From positions 992,001-1,056,000 of the forward strand of contig NZ_PCPS01000001.1 in assembly GCF_002975405.1 (NCBI RefSeq): a stretch of DNA of 64,000 nucleotides, written 5' to 3'. Position numbers and translations under genes: made by a program. The number at the start of each line of letters is the position of its first letter. Within the stretch, counting starts at the first letter, position 1. Shown in pieces: positions 27,242 to 36,972 of this stretch. The DNA comes from Arthrobacter sp. MYb229 (GTDB taxonomy: Bacteria; Actinomycetota; Actinomycetes; Actinomycetales; Micrococcaceae). Below the pieces are notes generated by a model that saw only the letters and a list, made by a program, of their open reading frames with translations, searched no databases and was not told the DNA's origin.

Positions 27242-28255
27242 GTGAGCGAGTTTCGACGTCTGGACGTTTTACGCGCCATTGTGGAGGACTACGTCCAGTC
27301 GCATGAACCGGTAGGTTCAAAGGCTTTGCTTGATCGGCATAACCTAGGAGTTTCTGCTGCCACGATTCGCAATGATATGGCCTTGCTGGAAGAAGAGGGG
27401 CTCATCGCTGCCCCGCACACCTCCTCGGGAAGAATACCCACGGAAAAAGGCTATCGCCGATTCGTTGACCAGATCGGCGAGCTTAAGCCGTTGTCTCGGG
27501 CGGAGCGCGAGGCCATCAACAAAATCTTGGATAATTCCCAGGATTTAGATGAAGTCTTGCATAGCACCGTGCGCTTGCTGGCACGTTTGACGAATCAGGT
27601 GGCGTTGATCCAGGTGCCGCACTATGACACCGCATCGCTGCGCAATCTGGACCTAGTCGGACTTGGCTCATCCCAGGTATTGATGGTCATGATTGCCTCC
27701 AATGGCACCGTCGACCAGCGGATGATCGGCACTTCCAGGGCGTATAGCGACGACGAACTGCAGGGTATGAAGCAAGGCGTGCTCAAGGCCTTTGGCGGTC
27801 GGCAGTTGGCAGATCTCGTAGGTTCGCTGACCACCGAATCAATTCCGCTCCAGCTTCTGGAAGATACGCTGTTCATGACGGTGCTCGGTTCCTTGCAGGA
27901 GATGGCACGTGCGGCTAACACCCAGCGCATCGTGATGGCGGGGACCGCGAACCTTGCCCGTTCGGTGGGAGATTTCCCGCTGACGCTCACCCCGGTGCTC
28001 GAAGCGCTTGAAGAGCAGGTGGTGCTGCTGAAGCTGTTCTCCGAGTTGGAAGCGGACTCTCGGGGCGTGGCGGTAGCCATTGGCACCGAGCACCATTACG
28101 GGCAGCTTTCCGACGCAACGGTCATCGCGACAACCTATGGCTCGGACACCAGGAACAAGCTTGGAGTGCTCGGTCCGACGCGGATGAATTATCCAACCTC
28201 CATGTCTTCGGTCCGGGCGGTTGCCCGTTACCTGTCAAAGATTTTGACGAACTAG
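27242..28255 (+). CDS. hrcA: Heat-inducible transcription repressor HrcA
   Basis: Represses heat-shock genes through CIRCE, with GroEL as the folding sensor. The N-terminal winged helix (RRLDVLRAIVEDYVQSHEPVGSK, LGVSAATIRNDMALLEEEGLI) is followed by HTSSGRIPTEKGYRRFVD and the C-terminal GAF-like domain. The GTG start is supported by a perfect AGGAGG 7 nt upstream; the frame stays open 9 codons further. dnaJ follows after about 50 nt. Confidence 0.96.
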   Translation: MSEFRRLDVLRAIVEDYVQSHEPVGSKALLDRHNLGVSAATIRNDMALLEEEGLIAAPHTSSGRIPTEKGYRRFVDQIGELKPLSRAEREAINKILDNSQDLDEVLHSTVRLLARLTNQVALIQVPHYDTASLRNLDLVGLGSSQVLMVMIASNGTVDQRMIGTSRAYSDDELQGMKQGVLKAFGGRQLADLVGSLTTESIPLQLLEDTLFMTVLGSLQEMARAANTQRIVMAGTANLARSVGDFPLTLTPVLEALEEQVVLLKLFSELEADSRGVAVAIGTEHHYGQLSDATVIATTYGSDTRNKLGVLGPTRMNYPTSMSSVRAVARYLSKILTN

Positions 28256-28306
28256 TTTCGTCAGCAACAACGTTTTATATTTTTACGAAAGGACACGGCG
28301 AATATC

Positions 28307-29431
28307 GTGAGCTCGCATTACGAGACGCTGGGTGTTGCCCAGGACGCGACCCCGCAGGAAATCAAGAGCGCCTACCGCAAGCTGGCGCGCAAGCTGCACC
28401 CCGATGTCAACCCAGGCGAGGGGGCAGCCGAGCAGTTCAAGCTCGTCACACGAGCCTACGAAGTCCTTTCCGACGAAAAGAAGCGCGCCAACTTCGACGC
28501 CACCGGCGACCTGAACGGCAACGGCCAGCAGGGATTCGGCGGCGGAGGCCAGAACTTCGGTGGCTTCGGCGACATCTTCGAACAGTTCTTCGGCGGCGGG
28601 CAAGCCCAAGGGCCGGCCTCGCGCACGCAGGCCGGCCGCGACGCGCTGATCACCATCACCATCGATTTGGTCGACGCTGTCAAGGGCACCGTATACCCGC
28701 TCGAGATGGAAACGGCCGTCACCTGCAAGGTCTGTGAAGGCTCTTGCTGCCGGCCCGGCACCAGCCCGGTTACCTGCGAAACCTGCCGCGGTGCGGGCCA
28801 GATCCAGCGTCCGGTGCGTTCCTTCCTCGGCCAGATGATGACCGTGGAAACTTGCCCGGCCTGCCGTGGCTTTGGCACGACCATTCCGGATCCATGCAAT
28901 GAATGCAATGGCGAGGGACGCGTGCGCGAGCACGTCTCGAAGTCGCTGAACATTCCGGCCGGTGTCGATGCCGGCACTCGTATCCAGCTGCGCGGACAGG
29001 GCGAAGCCGGTCCCGGCGGTGGCCCGAACGGAAACCTCTTCGTCGAAATCGACGTACGCCGCCACAAGGTCTTCGAACGCGCGCAGACCGACTTGCACGC
29101 GAAGATGGCCATCCCAATGACCGGCGCCGCCCTCGGTTGCGAGCTGAAGCTGGAAACCTTCGATGGTGAACAGCAGATCACCGTGGAATCGGGCGCCCAG
29201 GACGGGGACACCATCACTCTGCCAGGGCTGGGTGTGCCGCGCCTGCGCGGTGGCAAGCGTGGCGACATCGTGGTGCACCTGCAGGTGGAGACTCCGACGA
29301 AGCTGGACGCCGCACAGCGTGAGCTGCTCGAGCAGCTGGCGGCATTGCGTGGCGAAGAGATGACCGCCGGCCGCGTCGAACAGTCCGGTGGAATGTTCTC
29401 GCGACTGCGTGACAAGTTGAACCAACGCTGA
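28307..29431 (+). CDS. dnaJ: Molecular chaperone DnaJ (DnaJ2 type)
   Basis: Hsp70 co-chaperone. J domain with HPD at residues 31-33, a Gly/Phe-rich linker (about 72-100), a zinc-finger region with four CxxC pairs starting at residues 140, 157, 183 and 197, and a C-terminal substrate-binding domain. The first zinc repeat reads CEGSCCRPG with two extra cysteines; I recall this from other actinobacterial DnaJ2 proteins. Downstream of hrcA, so probably under CIRCE control, and 2 nt before rsmE. Confidence 0.95.
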   Translation: MSSHYETLGVAQDATPQEIKSAYRKLARKLHPDVNPGEGAAEQFKLVTRAYEVLSDEKKRANFDATGDLNGNGQQGFGGGGQNFGGFGDIFEQFFGGGQAQGPASRTQAGRDALITITIDLVDAVKGTVYPLEMETAVTCKVCEGSCCRPGTSPVTCETCRGAGQIQRPVRSFLGQMMTVETCPACRGFGTTIPDPCNECNGEGRVREHVSKSLNIPAGVDAGTRIQLRGQGEAGPGGGPNGNLFVEIDVRRHKVFERAQTDLHAKMAIPMTGAALGCELKLETFDGEQQITVESGAQDGDTITLPGLGVPRLRGGKRGDIVVHLQVETPTKLDAAQRELLEQLAALRGEEMTAGRVEQSGGMFSRLRDKLNQR

Positions 29432-29433
29432 GC

Positions 29434-30207
29434 ATGAGCAATCACAGCTTCGTGATCGACGCTCAGCAAGCAGCTGAGGCCATGGTGGGGGACAGCTTGG
29501 AGCTCACCGGGCCCGAGGCCCACCATGCGGTTGCGGTCAAGCGTGTGGCGCCCGGCGAGGAGCTGGACTTGCTCGACGGCACCGGGCTCCGGTTGCGAGT
29601 CAAGGTCAGTGCCGCGGCCAAGGACCTGCTCAGCGTGACCGTGGTGGAACGCATCGAAGAAGCGCCGCCGGTCCACCCGGTCGGCCTGGTGCAGGCGCTG
29701 GCCAAGGGCGACCGGGATCTACAGGCCGTGGAATCGGCGGTGGAACTGGGAATTTTCACGGTCCGCCCCTGGCAGGCCGATCGATCGATTGTGCGTTGGA
29801 ATGGGCCGAAGGCCGAAAAGGCCTTAGCTAAATGGCGTTCGCAGGTGCGTTCGGCACAGAAGCAGTCACGCCGCGCCTTCGAACCAAAGGTCTTGGACCC
29901 GCTCGGGTCCAAGGCTCTGGCCGGACAGATCGCGCAGCTTGCTGCCCAGGGCGAGCTGGTTCTGATCCTGCATGAATCAGCTAAATGCTCGGTGGCCGAG
30001 GAAACCCGGTCGTGGCTCGATTCGGCCCCGGCACATGCGGGGGTGACGTTGGTAGTGGGCCCCGAAGGCGGGATCAGCGACGCGGAGCTCGATCAGTTTG
30101 TCGGCGCTGGTGCCAAGGCCGCGCTCTTAGGCGAGCACGTGCTACGCGCTTCGACGGCCGGGCCGGCAGCCCTCGTTCTGGTTCGGCATCTGCTCGGAGA
30201 ACTGTAG
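29434..30207 (+). CDS. rsmE: 16S rRNA (uracil-1498-N3)-methyltransferase
   Basis: SPOUT-fold enzyme that methylates U1498 of 16S rRNA. The N-terminal PUA-like part (LTGPEAHHAVAVKRVAPGEELDLLDG) is followed by the knotted domain: KGDRDLQAVESAVELG, RSAQKQSRRAFEP, VVGPEGGISDAELD and LGEHVLRASTAGPAAL. Immediately after dnaJ in the same operon; a strong terminator follows. Confidence 0.95.
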   Translation: MSNHSFVIDAQQAAEAMVGDSLELTGPEAHHAVAVKRVAPGEELDLLDGTGLRLRVKVSAAAKDLLSVTVVERIEEAPPVHPVGLVQALAKGDRDLQAVESAVELGIFTVRPWQADRSIVRWNGPKAEKALAKWRSQVRSAQKQSRRAFEPKVLDPLGSKALAGQIAQLAAQGELVLILHESAKCSVAEETRSWLDSAPAHAGVTLVVGPEGGISDAELDQFVGAGAKAALLGEHVLRASTAGPAALVLVRHLLGEL

Positions 30208-30231
30208 CCGCCGAAAGGTTCAGCAATTAAG

Positions 30232-30265
30232 AAGTTCCGCAGGCCGACGGCCTGCGGAACTTTTT
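30232..30265. terminator. Bidirectional terminator between rsmE and the lipoprotein gene
   Basis: A perfect 14-bp stem (arms AAGTTCCGCAGGCC and its complement) with a 3-nt loop, followed by a T-run on the plus strand. On the minus strand the hairpin is followed by CTTAATT, so it can also end the convergent lipoprotein transcript. Confidence 0.85.
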
Positions 30266-30288
30266 AATTGGTAGCGAATATTCGCAGC

Positions 30289-31215
30289 CTATTTAATGGT
30301 GAACTCGCTGGATACCGAGGCGATCTTTTCTTCGGATCCGGATTCCCTGCCCCAGAAGGTGAGTTTGTAGGCGCCTACGCTCAGCTGCTTGGTGAAATCA
30401 AAGGAGCCATCGGGATTGACCTTATCTTCCGGGATTGGCTCCTCGGCGGTGAGCACGGTGAGCTTTCCCGACTTGTCCTTGCTCTCCAAGCTGTAATAGA
30501 TGCCGTCGCTGAACTTCGAGGCGCGAGCATTGAACTGGATCTGACCGGCCTTGCGGGTCGACCCGTATTGCGGGTCGATAATCCAAATCGGGGCCATGAA
30601 TGAGGCATCGCGGTCGTAGGAGTCCGCCAGTCGCAAGTCGCCGAAGACCGTGGCGTTGGCCCGGCCGTCAACCAGAATTCTCACTTTCGGTGGCAGCGAG
30701 CCAACGAGGAGGCCTGCATTGGACGCGGCGGCGGTGGCGGTGAACACCAGCTGCTGAATTGTGCGTTCGGAAAGGCCACGATCAAGCTTTGCACCGAAGA
30801 CCTTCTCCGGTAGGTCCAGGGTGATCACATTGTCCTGGTTCATGGACACGCCAACTTCACCCGAAGGCTTCAGATGCGTGTACCACTCGGCATTGGCCGG
30901 CTTTTCGTTGAGCAGGTAGGAGATTGAATCGCCGATCGGCTCGCCAGTGGCGTTTTTTGTGGCGTACTCGCGGTAGAGGAAAACCCCGAGGTCCATATTT
31001 TCAAGCCAGTAGATCGGGAGCCTGTCGATCGGGGAATGGTGCTCCACCGAATCGTTGGCAGGAGGCAGTCCCACGGTACCCGCGGCAGTACTGATCGGCA
31101 TTTCGTGGGATTCTTCGCGCGAGGCAAGACCGCAGCCAGCTGCTACGACGAGAGTTAAACAGACTCCGGTGACGGTTACCCGCTTGGAGATCAACCTCGT
31201 AATTCTTCCTTGCAC
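30289..31215 (-). CDS. GerMN-like lipoprotein
   Basis: Secreted, lipid-anchored protein. The signal peptide (about 25 residues) ends in the lipobox VAAGC. The central part (YWLENMDLGVFLYREY ... DLPEKVFGAKLDRGLSERTIQQLVFTATAAASNAG ... VRILVDG) matches the GerMN pattern seen in LpqB-like and spore-related proteins; the C-terminal about 100 residues look like a beta-sandwich (VNPDGSFDFTKQLSVGAYKLTFWG). The exact function is unknown. Start uncertain: the GTG used here, or a TTG 7 codons later that is preceded by AAGGAAG. Confidence 0.75.
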   Translation of the reverse strand: MQGRITRLISKRVTVTGVCLTLVVAAGCGLASREESHEMPISTAAGTVGLPPANDSVEHHSPIDRLPIYWLENMDLGVFLYREYATKNATGEPIGDSISYLLNEKPANAEWYTHLKPSGEVGVSMNQDNVITLDLPEKVFGAKLDRGLSERTIQQLVFTATAAASNAGLLVGSLPPKVRILVDGRANATVFGDLRLADSYDRDASFMAPIWIIDPQYGSTRKAGQIQFNARASKFSDGIYYSLESKDKSGKLTVLTAEEPIPEDKVNPDGSFDFTKQLSVGAYKLTFWGRESGSEEKIASVSSEFTIK

Positions 31216-31499
31216 TACTTACCAATCCGTTGATTATTCACTTGACACCTTGCTGTAAACCAGCTCTGGCGCTCAAATAGTTTGGCACATGATGGCGCCC
31301 GGGATCGCCAAAAAGGAGTCTAACGAAGGATTCGTAACCAAATCTATACCTTTACCACCACAGATGCTTTAGAATCACTTCAGATTTTTGTGCTCTAGCT
31401 ACCTGCGAAATTATCCCCTAAGCGTGCTGAACTAGATAGACTGTAGGGGACAAGAACAATAATCATTGCCAAGCTCAGCAAAGGGGCACTAAGCACTGC
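31216..31499. other. Divergent intergenic region, lipoprotein / phoH
   Basis: 284 nt with no convincing gene. It contains a TTGACA at the lipoprotein side and a TAGACT hexamer near 31436 that could serve phoH, neither with a matching partner at standard spacing. Confidence 0.4.
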
Positions 31500-32528
31500 A
31501 TGCAGGTTGAACAGAACAAGATGCCGGTCGAATCCGGCCCCGCGTCATTGACGATCACCTTCGACACTCCCGAACTCATGGTTGCCACGCTGGGTCCAAG
31601 CGATGAATTGTTGCGCATTCTGACCGGCGCCTACCCGCTGGTGCAGTTTCGCCCCAATGGCGCTTCCTTGACCCTGGTTGGCGAGCCCGTGCAGGTGCGC
31701 AAGGCTCAGCGTGTGACCGAAGAGGCCCGTGCACTTGCCGGCCGCGGCTCCCGGATGAGCGCAGACACCATTGAGCAGATCATCAAGATGCTCTCCGCCG
31801 GTGGCGCCGACGCGCCCACCGACGTCCTCGGGCTGAAGATTCTCTCCGGACGGGGACGCGCGATCCGGCCGAAAACGCTGAATCAGAAAAGCTATGTCGA
31901 CGCCATCGAAGACAACACGGTGACCTTCGGCGTGGGTCCTGCCGGTACCGGCAAAACTTTCCTGGCCATGGCTATGGCCGTGGCAGCCTTGCAGGCGAAA
32001 GAAGTCAGCCGCATCATCTTGACTCGTCCCGCCGTAGAAGCCGGGGAGAAACTGGGCTTTTTGCCCGGAAGCCTCACGGAGAAAATCGATCCCTATCTGC
32101 GTCCGCTCTATGATGCGCTGCACGACATGATCGACCCGGAGACCATTCCACGGTTGCTGGAGGCAGGCACCATCGAGGTCGCTCCCTTGGCGTACATGCG
32201 CGGGCGCACCTTGAACGATGCCTTCGTGATTCTCGACGAAGCGCAGAACACCACCAGCGAACAAATGAAAATGTTCCTCACTCGTTTGGGCTTCGGCTCC
32301 AAGATGGTCATCACCGGCGATGTCACTCAGGTGGATCTGCCCGGTAACTCGGTCTCCGGGCTTCGCATGGTGATCGACGTGTTGGCGGGTATCGACGACA
32401 TCGCCCTGTGCCGGCTGGATGCCGGCGACGTGGTGCGCCACCGCCTCATTGCAGATATCGTCACGGCGTACGATCGCTGGGACACCCAACAGCGCAAAGC
32501 ACAATCCCGGGGACGGCACAAGTCATGA
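31500..32528 (+). CDS. phoH: PhoH-like ATPase
   Basis: Cytosolic P-loop ATPase linked to RNA metabolism (the family member YbeZ works with YbeY in ribosome maturation). Walker A GPAGTGKTFLAMAMAVAAL near residue 145 and Walker B FVILDEAQNTT near 245, followed by GDVTQVDLPGNSVSGLR. 342 residues. The stop overlaps the ybeY start (ATGA), which ties the two functions together. The Shine-Dalgarno (AAAGGGG) is unusually far from the ATG, so an internal start is possible. Confidence 0.94.
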   Translation: MQVEQNKMPVESGPASLTITFDTPELMVATLGPSDELLRILTGAYPLVQFRPNGASLTLVGEPVQVRKAQRVTEEARALAGRGSRMSADTIEQIIKMLSAGGADAPTDVLGLKILSGRGRAIRPKTLNQKSYVDAIEDNTVTFGVGPAGTGKTFLAMAMAVAALQAKEVSRIILTRPAVEAGEKLGFLPGSLTEKIDPYLRPLYDALHDMIDPETIPRLLEAGTIEVAPLAYMRGRTLNDAFVILDEAQNTTSEQMKMFLTRLGFGSKMVITGDVTQVDLPGNSVSGLRMVIDVLAGIDDIALCRLDAGDVVRHRLIADIVTAYDRWDTQQRKAQSRGRHKS

Positions 32529-32998
32529 GCGTCGAAGTAAATAACGAAACAGACTACGAAGTGGATCTGCAGGACGTGCAGAAACTCGCTGACTCGATCA
32601 CCCAGGCGATGTTCATTCACCCGGAAACGGAAGTTTCCGTCGTCTTCATCGACGAAGAGGCCATGAGCGAATTGCATGTGGAGTGGATGGACCTGGAAGG
32701 TCCCACCGATGTGATGAGCTTCCCGATGGACGAGTTGCGTCCGGGGTCGGAGAAGGCCCCGTCGGAAAGCGGCATCCTCGGGGATATCGTGATCTGCCCC
32801 ACCGTCGCCGAGGCCCAGGCCAAGGCCGGTGGGCACCCGGTCCACGATGAGATCTTGCTGCTCACCACCCACGGCATGCTGCATTTGATGGGCTTCGACC
32901 ACGATGAGCCTGCCGAAAAGGCCGAAATGTTCGGTCTGCAGCGCCGTCTGCTCGAGAGCTACACCGGGCGCCCGGCGCCGAAGGAAACGGTGGAATAG
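32525..32998 (+). CDS. ybeY: Endoribonuclease YbeY (rRNA maturation factor)
   Basis: Metal-dependent RNase needed for 16S rRNA 3'-end maturation and 70S quality control. The zinc site HGMLHLMGFDH (HxxxHxxxxxH) is intact, with VLSFP-like TDVMSFPMDELRPG and GDIVICP. The ATG overlapping the phoH stop is chosen; the frame is open well into phoH but homology starts here. 157 residues. It sits in the phoH-ybeY-corC-era set. Confidence 0.94.
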   Translation: MSVEVNNETDYEVDLQDVQKLADSITQAMFIHPETEVSVVFIDEEAMSELHVEWMDLEGPTDVMSFPMDELRPGSEKAPSESGILGDIVICPTVAEAQAKAGGHPVHDEILLLTTHGMLHLMGFDHDEPAEKAEMFGLQRRLLESYTGRPAPKETVE

Positions 32999-33001
32999 CC
33001 G

Positions 33002-34294
33002 GTGGGCATAGTCCTATTAGTCGTGGCGTTGGCCTTCATGGCCAGTGCCGCAATTCTCACCGCCGCCGATTCCGCCTTTTACGCCTTGTCCCGCAATGCG
33101 GCCGAACGGTTGCGGATCGAGTCGAATTCCAAAGCGATAAGCCATATCCTGGACGACAGCGAATCGCACGCCCAGGCGATCCGCTTCTGGCGTATCTGGT
33201 TCGAGACGGCCTCCGCGGTGGCCGTCGCGCTGCTGGTGGCCCGTTGGATTGATAATATCTGGATGGTCGGCTTGGTGGCGACTATGGTTATGGCGGCCCT
33301 CGGATTCGTCCTGGTCAGTGTCTCCCCGCGGCGCTATGGCCGCTCCAATGCGCGCAATGTCGTGCGCGCAACCGCACCGATGGTCCGGCTCTTGCGGGTG
33401 CTGCTCGGCCCGATCACCAACTGGCTGGCGAGCATCGGCACCGCGATGAGCCCGGGGCCCGGAAACGATGAAGACGGCTACCTCGGCAAGGAGCGCCTGC
33501 GCGACATAGTGGACCGTGCCAGCGAGGGAGAGGACCTGGACGAAGAGTCCGCGGAATTGATCTCCTCGGTGATGGATCTGGAGGAAACCAACGTCCGTGC
33601 GGTCATGGTGCCGCGCACAGACATGGTGGTGCTCACCGGCGAACATACGATCAACGGCGCGCTGGAACTGTTCATGGCTTCAGGCTATTCGAGGATCCCG
33701 CTGATCGGCGAAGACACCGATGACATCCAGGGCATCATCTACCTCAAGGATGTGATCTCCGAGATCCACGGCCTGCAGCAGGCCGAGCGCCTCGAGGACC
33801 TCTCCCGTCCGGTGCGTTTCGTCCCCGAGTCGAAAAACGCTGCAGAACTCCTGCAGGAACTGCAGCAAGAGGCAATTCACCTGGCGGTGGTCATCGACGA
33901 GTACGGTGGCACCGCGGGCCTGATCACCCTGGAGGACCTGCTCGAGGAGATCGTCGGCGAGATCGACGACGAGTATGACCGCTCGCGCACCGAGCTGATC
34001 GAAAACCCCGATGGCTCGCTCTTCGCAATGGCCTCGGTATCCATCGATGACGTCGCAGATCATTTTGATGTGTTCATCGATGATGAAGATGTAGACACCG
34101 TCGGTGGCCTGCTCTCCAAGGCGTTGGAATCCGTGCCCGTGCTCGGATCCACCGCCGATGTCTACGGTCTGCGCCTGACCGTGGTGGCCCTGGCCGGCCG
34201 CCGCAACCGCATCGGCAAAATCCATGTAGAGCGTCTGGAAACGGACGCATCCGATCATAAAGAGAACGACGAGGAATCCTCAGATGAGCGATAA
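33002..34294 (+). CDS. CorC/HlyC-type transporter-associated protein (CNNM and CBS domains)
   Basis: Four N-terminal membrane helices (DUF21/CNNM, to about residue 140), a CBS-domain pair (VMVPRTDMVVL ... GYSRIPLIGEDTDDIQGIIYLKD ... LAVVIDEYGGTAGLITLEDLLEEIVGEI), and a C-terminal CorC/HlyC domain from about residue 335. Members are linked to magnesium and cobalt efflux; the haemolysin name is historical. GTG start 3 nt after ybeY; its end overlaps era by 11 nt. Confidence 0.9.
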   Translation: MGIVLLVVALAFMASAAILTAADSAFYALSRNAAERLRIESNSKAISHILDDSESHAQAIRFWRIWFETASAVAVALLVARWIDNIWMVGLVATMVMAALGFVLVSVSPRRYGRSNARNVVRATAPMVRLLRVLLGPITNWLASIGTAMSPGPGNDEDGYLGKERLRDIVDRASEGEDLDEESAELISSVMDLEETNVRAVMVPRTDMVVLTGEHTINGALELFMASGYSRIPLIGEDTDDIQGIIYLKDVISEIHGLQQAERLEDLSRPVRFVPESKNAAELLQELQQEAIHLAVVIDEYGGTAGLITLEDLLEEIVGEIDDEYDRSRTELIENPDGSLFAMASVSIDDVADHFDVFIDDEDVDTVGGLLSKALESVPVLGSTADVYGLRLTVVALAGRRNRIGKIHVERLETDASDHKENDEESSDER

Positions 34295-35246
34295 AGACAA
34301 ATTGCTGGCCACCAGCGGCTGGCCCGAGAACTACCGTTCGGGTTTCACCTCCTTCGTGGGGCGCCCGAATGCTGGCAAATCCACGCTGACCAACGCGCTG
34401 GTGGGCCAGAAGGTGGCCATCACCTCGGCCAAGCCGCAGACCACCCGGCACACCATCCGCGGGATCGTGCACCGTGATGACGCGCAGCTGATCCTGGTCG
34501 ACACCCCGGGCCTGCACCGCCCGCGCACCCTCTTGGGGCAGCGGTTGAACGACCTCGTCGCGCAGACCCTTTCCGAGGTCGATGCCATCGGTTTCTGCTT
34601 GCCGGCCAATGAGAAGATCGGCCCCGGCGACCGTTTCATCGCCTCCCAGCTGGCCCAGCTGCAGCGCAAGCCGATCGTCGCCCTGGTGACCAAGGCCGAT
34701 CTGGTCGACCGCGAACAGCTCGCCGCGCAATTGATGTCCGTCGCTGAACTGGGTGTGGAGAGCTTCGGCGAAGACGGCTTCGCAGCGATCATTCCGGTGT
34801 CCGCGGTGAAGGAATTCCAGGTCGAAGAGGTTGCCAACGTACTGGTCCAGCACCTGCCCAAGGGACCGCCGCTCTACCCGGATGGCGAACTTACCGACGA
34901 GCCCGAGCTGAAGATGGTCGCCGAACTGATCCGTGAGGCCGCCTTGGAAGGCGTGCACGATGAGCTGCCGCACTCCCTGGCCGTGGTCGTCGAGGAGATG
35001 ATCCCACGCGAGGGACGCAGCGAAGGCAACCAGCTGGTGGACATCCACGTCTCGCTCTTCGTGGAGCGCTCGAGCCAGAAAGCCATCATCATCGGCAAGG
35101 GCGGCTCACGCCTGCGCGAGGTGGGGTCCAACGCCCGTCAGGGCATCGAGAAGCTGCTGGGCACCAAGGTCTTCTTGGACCTGCACGTGAAGGTTGCCAA
35201 GGACTGGCAGCGCGACCCGAAGCAGCTCGGCCGCTTGGGCTTCTAA
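34284..35246 (+). CDS. era: GTPase Era
   Basis: Binds the 3' end of 16S rRNA and couples ribosome assembly to growth. G1 GRPNAGKST, G2 TTRHTIRG, G3 DTPGLH, G4 TKAD, and a C-terminal KH domain (KAIIIGKGGSRLREVGSNAR). 320 residues. Last gene of the hrcA-era core block; a hairpin follows, then composition changes abruptly. Confidence 0.96.
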   Translation: MSDKDKLLATSGWPENYRSGFTSFVGRPNAGKSTLTNALVGQKVAITSAKPQTTRHTIRGIVHRDDAQLILVDTPGLHRPRTLLGQRLNDLVAQTLSEVDAIGFCLPANEKIGPGDRFIASQLAQLQRKPIVALVTKADLVDREQLAAQLMSVAELGVESFGEDGFAAIIPVSAVKEFQVEEVANVLVQHLPKGPPLYPDGELTDEPELKMVAELIREAALEGVHDELPHSLAVVVEEMIPREGRSEGNQLVDIHVSLFVERSSQKAIIIGKGGSRLREVGSNARQGIEKLLGTKVFLDLHVKVAKDWQRDPKQLGRLGF

Positions 35247-35269
35247 GCCCGGCCCGGTAGATTACCCCA

Positions 35270-35309
35270 CCCCCGGATTGCCTTTCCTCGAGAGGCGGTC
35301 CGGGGGTTT
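35270..35309 (+). terminator. era terminator
   Basis: Stem CCCCCGGATTGCCT paired with AGGCGGTCCGGGGG (14 bp with two G-U pairs), 9-nt loop, followed by TTTG. It marks the end of the conserved block. Confidence 0.75.
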
Positions 35310-35313
35310 GCAT

Positions 35314-35601
35314 TTAACCGTGTTGGCTTTTAGCCGGCTTAGGAGCCTGCTCTAGACGATTCGGCTCGCCAAGGAACCGGTTAACCCCACGCCGTGGCCC
35401 GAGCTCATCTAAAAGTTGAATAGTCGCGCGGCATAGTTGACCTAGGATTTCCTTGGGTTTAACGACGTCATCGGAAGGGTCGGGAGAGCTGAGCCCCCGT
35501 CTTCTACCGTCCTCAACGAGCAGCAATGTCTTAGCGGCCGGGAACCAAATTAGTAGTGAGTCTGCAAACGATGCGCAGTTTCCGCCTGGTGGATCCTCCA
35601 C
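35314..35601 (-). CDS. Hypothetical small protein
   Basis: A 95-residue open frame with no family I recognise. It reads MEDPPGGNCASFADSLLIWF at the start and has a mixed, soluble composition. It begins right after the era terminator in an AT-richer stretch with no conserved neighbours. It may be a remnant or a chance frame. Confidence 0.25.
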   Translation of the reverse strand: MEDPPGGNCASFADSLLIWFPAAKTLLLVEDGRRRGLSSPDPSDDVVKPKEILGQLCRATIQLLDELGPRRGVNRFLGEPNRLEQAPKPAKSQHG

Positions 35602-36010
35602 CTAGCATTTACGAGGTGTAGATTTGGGATTCTTATTCCGGGCAGCTCGTTAACGTAGCGGGCAGCGAGGCCCATACCGCTCACAATTACCTGGGGCCTG
35701 GCAATTACGCTGGGCGCCGGCCGCCACGTTGCTTCGTTTTGAAGAATTCATGCTGACACCCACAAATGGCACTGCCTTGGCGACGTGGTTAGCGGATACC
35801 TCGAAACGGGTGCCTACGTACTACATGGGACTCTCAGGATCCGCCACAAGTTGGTGGTCCAGATTGAGCGTATCTGACAACTAATCCAATATTCGCTTCC
35901 TCCGTCCATACAAATTTACGCAATGCTTCGATTTTGACCCTGCGCCATGAAGGAACGGAATACCAACACCAGATGAAGAGCTGATTATCGGAGGGAGCCC
36001 GTATATTCTT
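35602..36010. other. Gene-poor segment before the IS21 element
   Basis: About 400 nt with no supportable gene. A minus-strand frame at 35834-36016 (ends VVRYAQSGPPTCGGS) runs out of the IS21 left end; it could be the tail of a gene cut by the insertion, but I do not recognise it and no matching head was found beyond 39435. Confidence 0.35.
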
Positions 36011-36928
36011 TGTCAAGAGTTGGTGTCACCGCTAACTGAATACAGACCCCTGAACGACTTTCGAAAATTGACCCCACCGGGGCCATTCAACAGTCATTCT
36101 GAGGGAGCGATTACTGTGGAACAGTGGGCAGAGATCCGTCGGCTGCATCGCGCTGAAGGCGTGCCAATGAAGGAGATCTCGCGTCGTCTTGTCATCGCAC
36201 GAAACACCATCCGTACAGCGCTGGTGTCAGCAGAACCGCCAAAGTACCAGCGCACGGGTCGATCGTCGATTCCTACGAACCGGAAATCCGTAAGCTGTTG
36301 TGTGAATACCCGCGCATGCCAGCAACGGTCATCGCAGAACGTATCGGGTGGCAGAACTCAATCTCCACGCTGAATAACCTAAACGCTCAGAACCGGCCGG
36401 AATCCACCAGCGTGGACCCAGTAGATCGCCTGGTGCACGATCTGGGACAAGCAGCGCACATGGATCTGTGGTTCCCCGAGCCACGGATCTCCGTTGGATA
36501 CGGCCAAGCTCTGATGCTGCCGGTGCTGGTGCTGACCTTATCGTATTCGAGGGTGTTCAAAGCGCTGATGATTCCCACCCGGCAAGGACCGGATCTGACC
36601 GCAGGGACGTGGCAGCTATTCAACGATGTTGGCGCGATGCCCGAGACCATGATCTGGGATCGTGAATCGGCGATCGGTGGCAAGGGCAAAGTCACCGAAC
36701 TAGCTGCAGCTTTCACAGGTACTTTGGCCACCAGGATCGTTTTGACGCCGCCGAGGGATCGAAGAATTCAAAGGGCAGACTGAACGCAATAACCAGTATC
36801 TGGAAACCTCGTTCCTGCCCGGGCGTAAGTTCACCTCGCCAGCGGATTTCAATGAACCACCGACGCAGCGGCTGCCCCGGGCAAACACACGCACGGTCCG
36901 TTCCATCCAGGGCCGGCCAATAGACAGG

Positions 36929-36931
36929 CCG
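36929..36931 (+). repeat. Left target-site duplication of the IS3 element
   Basis: CCG directly before the left inverted repeat; the matching CCG is at 38278-38280. Three base pairs is a usual duplication length for IS3-family elements. Confidence 0.75.
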
Positions 36932-36972
36932 TGTCAAGTCCCGGGTTTTGTTGAGGGCAATCGGGTAAAAAT

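Noticed and set aside
28724-28770. Extra cysteines in the first DnaJ zinc repeat (CEGSCCRPG) as a novelty
   Set aside because: I recall the same SCC form in actinobacterial DnaJ2 proteins, so it is probably lineage-typical.
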